A DNA stretch of 64,000 nucleotides from an unidentified bacterial endosymbiont (lineage in GTDB: Bacteria > Pseudomonadota > Gammaproteobacteria > Enterobacterales > Enterobacteriaceae), in contig NZ_OU963893.1 of NCBI RefSeq assembly GCF_918797525.1, forward strand, positions 496,001-560,000, given 5' to 3'. Under the pieces are notes generated by a model that did no database searches, was not told the origin of the DNA, and was given only the letters and a program-made list of their open reading frames with translations. Each line of letters opens with the position of its first letter. Position 1 is the stretch's first letter. A program made the translations under genes and the position numbers. This document shows, piece after piece, positions 59,818 to 64,000 of this stretch.

Positions 59818-61158
59818 GTGAGTACATTAACGCTTGTTTTGACTGCAGTTGGCTCGGTGTTGCTGCTGCTGTTTTTAGTAATGAAAGCGCGTATGCACGC
59901 TTTCGTTGCTTTGATGGTTGTTTCTATAGGTGCAGGTCTCTTTTCCGGCATGCCGCTCGACAAGATCGTCGTGACGATGGAAAAAGGGATGGGCGGTACG
60001 CTGGGCTTCCTGGCAATTGTGGTCGCGCTCGGCGCGATGTTTGGCAAGATTTTGCATGAGACGGGCGCGGTCGACCAGATTGCGGTCAAGATGTTGAAAT
60101 CCTTCGGCCACAGTCGCGCGCATTATGCGATTGGTCTGGCGGGGCTTATTTGCGCGCTGCCGCTGTTCTTTGAAGTGGCCGTCGTGCTACTGATTAGCGT
60201 GGCGTTCTCAATGGCGCGCCATACCGGCACCAACCTCATGAAGCTGGTTATTCCGCTGTTTGCGGGCGTGGCGGCCGCGGCGGCGTTTCTGCTGCCGGGG
60301 CCTGCGCCGATGCTGCTGGCTTCCCAGATGCACGCTGACTTCGGCTGGATGATCCTGATTGGCCTGTGTGCCGCGATCCCGGGGATGATTATCGCCGGTC
60401 CGCTATGGGGCAATTTCATCAGCCGCTACGTTGAGCTGCATATTCCGGATGACATCACCGAGCCGCATCCTGGCGAAGGCAAAATGCCCTCTTTCGGTTT
60501 CAGCCTGTCGCTGATCCTGCTCCCGCTGGTGCTGGTTGGTCTCAAAACCATCGCGGCGCGCTTTGTTCCGGTGGGCTCTTCCGCATACGAGTGGTTTGAG
60601 TTTATCGGCCATCCGTTCACCGCGATTTTGGTGGCGTGTCTGGTGGCGATTTACGGCCTGGCGATGCGTCAGGGCATGCCGAAGGACCGCGTGATGGAGA
60701 TTTGCGGCGCGGCGCTGCAGCCGGCAGGTATTATTCTGCTGGTGATCGGTGCGGGCGGTGTGTTCAAGCAGGTGCTGGTCGATTCCGGCGTAGGCCCGGC
60801 TCTCGGCGAAGCGTTGACCGGGATGGGGCTGCCCATTGCGGTGACCTGCTTCGTACTTGCTGCGGCGGTGCGTATCATTCAGGGGTCAGCAACCGTGGCC
60901 TGCTTAACCGCCGTGGGCCTGGTAATGCCGGTCATTGAACAACTGAACTACTCCGGCGCGCAGATGGCGGCGCTCTCTATCTGTATCGCGGGTGGATCGA
61001 TTGTGGTATCACACGTGAACGACGCGGGCTTCTGGCTGTTCGGTAAATTTACCGGCGCCACCGAAGCGCAAACCCTGAAAACCTGGACGCTGATGGAAAC
61101 CATCCTCGGCACCACGGGTGCGGTTGTCGGGATGATTGCGTTTACGCTGCTGAGCTGA
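59818..61158 (+). CDS. gntU: low-affinity gluconate transporter GntU
   Basis: This 446-residue permease of the GntP family has about 12-14 hydrophobic segments and the same length as E. coli GntU. Signatures include LGAMFGKILHETGAVDQIA and ITCFVLAAAVRIIQGSATVA-like VTCFVLAAAVRIIQGSATV. The start is GTG at 59818. Downstream, E. coli has yhgN and asd; here an unrelated two-gene locus begins. Confidence 0.96.
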   Translation: MSTLTLVLTAVGSVLLLLFLVMKARMHAFVALMVVSIGAGLFSGMPLDKIVVTMEKGMGGTLGFLAIVVALGAMFGKILHETGAVDQIAVKMLKSFGHSRAHYAIGLAGLICALPLFFEVAVVLLISVAFSMARHTGTNLMKLVIPLFAGVAAAAAFLLPGPAPMLLASQMHADFGWMILIGLCAAIPGMIIAGPLWGNFISRYVELHIPDDITEPHPGEGKMPSFGFSLSLILLPLVLVGLKTIAARFVPVGSSAYEWFEFIGHPFTAILVACLVAIYGLAMRQGMPKDRVMEICGAALQPAGIILLVIGAGGVFKQVLVDSGVGPALGEALTGMGLPIAVTCFVLAAAVRIIQGSATVACLTAVGLVMPVIEQLNYSGAQMAALSICIAGGSIVVSHVNDAGFWLFGKFTGATEAQTLKTWTLMETILGTTGAVVGMIAFTLLS

Positions 61159-61172
61159 TGTTTATTATTCGT

Positions 61173-61199
61173 AAAGCTGCAGGCCTTCTCGCAGCTTTT
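61173..61199 (+). terminator. gntU terminator
   Basis: AAAGCTGC and GCAGCTTTT form an 8-bp stem around AGGCCTTCTC, 14 bases after the gntU stop. It marks the left boundary of the accessory locus. Confidence 0.75.
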
Positions 61200-61298
61200 C
61201 ACACCTGATTTTCTATTGTCTAACTTTCTGATTTTCATCACAAATCAAATTTATTATCTCCGGCTTAATATCTCCACTGATCTTAAAAGGAAAGTGTC

Positions 61299-63398
61299 AT
61301 GGATAAGAACGGAGCAGAATCACTCCTACGCAGGATGCTAAATAGCGCTACTGCAGATTTCAGAGAGGGCCAATGGGAGGCAATTGACGCGTTGGTTAAT
61401 CAGCGGCATAAGCTGCTGGTAGTGCAACGCACGGGGTGGGGTAAAAGCGCCGTCTATTTTATCAGCACCCGAATTTTTCGCGATCGCGGTCTTGGTCCGA
61501 CGATTATTGTCTCTCCGCTGTTAGCGCTAATGCGTAATCAGGTCTCGGCGGCAGAAAGATTAGGTATTCGGGCGGAAACGCTAAATTCTGGCAACCGTGA
61601 TAACTGGCGGGAGATTACCCGAAGGTTACTGGCGAATGAGCTGGATTGCCTGCTAATTTCGCCTGAGCGACTGGCGAATGAAGAGTTTATTCACACCGTT
61701 TTACATCCCATTTCAGATCGTCTGGGTTTGCTGGTGGTGGATGAAGCACATTGCATTTCAGACTGGGGCCACGATTTTCGTCCTGATTATCGCCGAATTT
61801 TAGGCATTCTCCGCCAGTTGCCAGCAAATACCCCCGTGCTGGGCACGACAGCAACAGCCAATAATCGGGTCGTGGAGGATATTCGACAGCAATTAGGGGA
61901 TATCACCATCCACAGGGGCTCTCTGGCGAGAGAAAGCCTTGCACTGGATGCTTTTATGCTTGTCGATCAGCCCTCCCGGCTTGCCTGGATGGCGCAGACG
62001 ATTCCCATGCTGGCGGGTTCCGGCATTGTTTACACCCTCACAACCCGTGATGCGGAACGCGTTGCCGATTGGCTAAGGCAGAACGGTATTGATGCCTGGC
62101 CCTATTATAGCGGAGTCACATCGCCTGAGTACCAGGATACCTTTGCTGCCCGAGAAATGCTTGAGGATGCGTTGCTCACTAACCGAATTAAAGTATTGGT
62201 GGCAACCACTGCATTGGGGATGGGGTATGACAAGGCAGATCTCGGGTTTGTTATCCATTATCAGATGCCGGGTTCAATCGTCGGTTATTACCAACAGGTC
62301 GGGCGTGCAGGGCGGGCAATAGATACGGCGAGTGGTTTTTTACTGGCTGGTGCAGAAGATCGTACAATTCATCAGTTCTTTCACGAAAGCGCTTTTCCTT
62401 CTGAAGCGCAGATCGATGATGTTCTTGAGTGCCTTAGCCGGCATGATGGTTTAACAATTAACGATATTGAGACTCAAACCAATCTCAGGCATGGGCAAAT
62501 AGAAAAAGTTTTAAAATTACTCGTGACTGAAAACCCCGCCCCCGTCATTTTTGAAGAGCGGCTGTGGCGCAGAACGGCTGTACCCTTTACCCTGGACAAT
62601 GAGCGTATCGATCATCTCACCCGGCAAAGAGAGCTGGAGCTTGCAGAAGTCGAAAGGTATATTGGCACCGACGAGTGCCGGATGGCTTTCCTTCAGCGTG
62701 CGCTGGATGAACCGACCAGCGCGCGCTGCGGCAGGTGTAGCAACTGTCTTAATCGCACCTCGCGTCATGACCCGCTGCACGAGGAGTTGCTGAATGCGGC
62801 GACTCTTTTTATGAATCATGCCGATTTACCGTTACATGTCAACAAGCAGGTGATAAGAGGGTCGTTTGGGCAATATAGCTTCAGCGGGAATTTACCCGCT
62901 GCGCTTCGTGGCGAGGAAGGACGTATTCTTTCTCGCTGGGGTGATGCCGGGTGGGGAGCGATGGTGGCCGCAGATAAGCGCGCGGGGAGGTTCAGGGATG
63001 AGCTGGTTGATGCCTGTGCTGAAATGATCCGCGAACGCTGGATTCCGGAACCCCCGCGTGAATGGGTATGCTGTGTGCCGTCAAGACAACATCCGGATCT
63101 TGTTCCCGACTTCGCCCGGCGTCTGGCTGATAAACTTGCGCTTCCCTTTGTTGATGTCGTTAGCAAGGTTGTAGACAATCAGCCTCAGAAATTGCAGCAA
63201 AACCGTTTTCATCAGTGCAAGAATCTGGATGGGGTCTTTAGCGTATCATCTCCACTGCCACAAGGCCCGGTACTGTTGGTAGACGATGTAGTAGATTCCG
63301 GTTGGACGATGACAATCATTGCGGCACTCATGCGCCAGTTAAATAGCGAAGAGGTTTATCCTGTCGCACTGGCTTCGACTTCGGTAAAAAATGGATGA
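61299..63398 (+). CDS. RecQ-like helicase with C-terminal phosphoribosyltransferase domain (RqlH/PsyrT-like)
   Basis: This 699-residue protein has a superfamily 2 RecQ-type core (about 1-400): Walker A QRTGWGKS (43-50), DEAH box LLVVDEAHCISDWGHDFRPDY (145-164), TTAT (183-186) and motif VI QQVGRAGR (332-339). A four-cysteine module follows (Cys460, 477, 480, 483). There is no RQC or HRDC domain. The last 170 residues resemble a type I phosphoribosyltransferase, with the PRPP-binding motif VLLVDDVVDSGWT (658-670). This architecture and length fit the mycobacterial RqlH clade and PsyrT as I recall them. The ATG has AAAAGGA upstream. Base composition is lower in G+C than neighbouring genes. It overlaps the next gene by ATGA. 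Confidence 0.85.
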   Translation: MDKNGAESLLRRMLNSATADFREGQWEAIDALVNQRHKLLVVQRTGWGKSAVYFISTRIFRDRGLGPTIIVSPLLALMRNQVSAAERLGIRAETLNSGNRDNWREITRRLLANELDCLLISPERLANEEFIHTVLHPISDRLGLLVVDEAHCISDWGHDFRPDYRRILGILRQLPANTPVLGTTATANNRVVEDIRQQLGDITIHRGSLARESLALDAFMLVDQPSRLAWMAQTIPMLAGSGIVYTLTTRDAERVADWLRQNGIDAWPYYSGVTSPEYQDTFAAREMLEDALLTNRIKVLVATTALGMGYDKADLGFVIHYQMPGSIVGYYQQVGRAGRAIDTASGFLLAGAEDRTIHQFFHESAFPSEAQIDDVLECLSRHDGLTINDIETQTNLRHGQIEKVLKLLVTENPAPVIFEERLWRRTAVPFTLDNERIDHLTRQRELELAEVERYIGTDECRMAFLQRALDEPTSARCGRCSNCLNRTSRHDPLHEELLNAATLFMNHADLPLHVNKQVIRGSFGQYSFSGNLPAALRGEEGRILSRWGDAGWGAMVAADKRAGRFRDELVDACAEMIRERWIPEPPREWVCCVPSRQHPDLVPDFARRLADKLALPFVDVVSKVVDNQPQKLQQNRFHQCKNLDGVFSVSSPLPQGPVLLVDDVVDSGWTMTIIAALMRQLNSEEVYPVALASTSVKNG

Positions 63399-64000
63399 AT
63401 TTGACAGCAAGCGCGCAAGCAACGCTTTTACTCACTAGCTATTTTTCCAGCGCCAAAACGAGTGGGCACAAACCGCTCACTAACGCAGAGTGGGGAAAAT
63501 TTGCATTATGGCTTAAACATCAGCGTCTCTCGCCCGCCAGTTTGTTAGTTCCTGAACCTCAAACTTTGCTTAGTGGGTGGAACGATCCATGTATTCCGTT
63601 AGAACGTCTTTTAGGATTACTTGGACGAGGGCATAGCCTGGCGCTTGCCGTGGAAAAATGGCAAAGGGCTGGGCTTTGGGTAATCACCCGCGCTGATGCT
63701 GATTATCCTCAGCGCTTAAAAAATAACTTGCGCAATGACTCTCCTGCCGTTCTGTTTGGGTGTGGTAATAAAGCACTATTGAAATTGGGGGGGGTGGCGA
63801 TTGTGGGTTCCCGCAATGCTGTGGAAGAAGACCTAAACTTTACCAGTAAGTTGGCAAAAAAGCTGGCAGATCATGGCCTCAATGTTGTTTCTGGTGGCGC
63901 ACGTGGCATAGATGAATGTGCCATGCTTTCTTCATTAAATGCAGGGGGAACGGCGACGGGCGTTTTAACCGACAGTTTGTTGAAGGCCACGACATCCGTA
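63395..64000 (+). CDS. DprA/Smf-like nucleotide-binding protein, partial (RqlI/PsyrA-like)
   Basis: The first 202 codons are in the window and the gene continues past 64000. An N-terminal region (about 1-95) of unknown type precedes a DprA-like Rossmann fold: ITRADADYPQRLKN (about 98-110), VAIVGSRNA (134-142), SGGARGID (166-173) and AGGTATGVL (183-191). DprA of transformation loads RecA on single strands, but a chromosomal dprA would lie beside fmt/def, so this is a paralogue. Its start overlaps the helicase stop as ATGA, which predicts translational coupling, and no other ribosome site is needed. The pairing fits the antitoxin/partner subunit of PsyrTA or RqlHI. Confidence 0.8.
   Translation, partial: MNLTASAQATLLLTSYFSSAKTSGHKPLTNAEWGKFALWLKHQRLSPASLLVPEPQTLLSGWNDPCIPLERLLGLLGRGHSLALAVEKWQRAGLWVITRADADYPQRLKNNLRNDSPAVLFGCGNKALLKLGGVAIVGSRNAVEEDLNFTSKLAKKLADHGLNVVSGGARGIDECAMLSSLNAGGTATGVLTDSLLKATTSV

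Noticed and set aside
63395..64000. Reading the DprA-like gene as the housekeeping dprA
   Set aside because: The normal gene lies with fmt/def/rsmB. Here the gene is coupled to a RecQ-like helicase and has an unusual N-terminal region.

Overview
The window is a 64 kb piece of an Enterobacteriaceae chromosome. Gene content and order (gor-rlmJ-prlC-rsmJ-uspA-uspB-pitA-yhiN, then yhhT-dcrB-yhhQ-tusA, zntA-yhhN-yhhL-rsmD-ftsYEX-rpoH, livJ-panM-livKHMGF, ugpBAECQ-yhhA-ggt-ryhB-yhhX-yhhW-gntRKU) follow the 76-78 minute region of Escherichia coli, but with different insertions. The GC-rich coding style, an arn operon at this place, a second PuuE-like aminotransferase beside rpoH and a TRAP transporter beside zntA suggest the Enterobacter / Leclercia / Lelliottia group. 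The genus is inference; no marker in the window fixes it.

Layout. 1-3600: mannosylglycerate uptake and hydrolysis (mngB cut by the window edge, mngA, divergent mngR). 3600-4500: decayed IS630-type and IS66-type elements. 4580-14540: core genes gor to yhiN, with a degraded toxin/immunity-like remnant between uspB and pitA. 14646-18050: TerC-family membrane protein, HAD phosphatase and SDR, then a deletion scar joining the 3' parts of a LysR gene and a MoaF-like gene. 18370-25757: complete arnBCADTEF operon for L-Ara4N modification of lipid A, preceded by near-consensus PhoP and PmrA boxes. 25746-31642: yhhT, dcrB, yhhQ, tusA and an orphan TRAP transporter. 31686-40047: zinc export (zntA with a ZntR-type promoter), yhhN, a remnant of yhhM, yhhL, rsmD, ftsYEX and rpoH. 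40181-48516: aminotransferase, branched-chain amino-acid ABC system and panM. 48650-53706: ugp glycerol-3-phosphate operon behind a four-unit pho-box array. 53687-61158: yhhA, ggt, the RyhB small RNA with its Fur box, yhhX, yhhW and the gluconate genes gntR, gntK, gntU.

The most notable accessory locus is at the right edge. Just after the gntU terminator lies an AT-richer two-gene unit: a 699-residue RecQ-like helicase with a four-cysteine module and a C-terminal phosphoribosyltransferase-like domain, overlapping by ATGA a DprA/Smf-like Rossmann protein that runs off the window. This architecture matches what I know of the mycobacterial RqlH helicase clade and of the PsyrTA / RqlHI anti-phage or toxin-antitoxin systems. 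It sits where E. coli has yhgN-asd, which suggests a defence-gene insertion site.

Smaller signals include four copies of a CCCCTCACC-type palindrome (one encodes the C-terminal tail of RsmJ), REP elements, a sigma-32 promoter before prlC, a sigma-E promoter before rpoH, and GntR operators before gntK. I saw no rRNA, tRNA, CRISPR array or intact insertion sequence.
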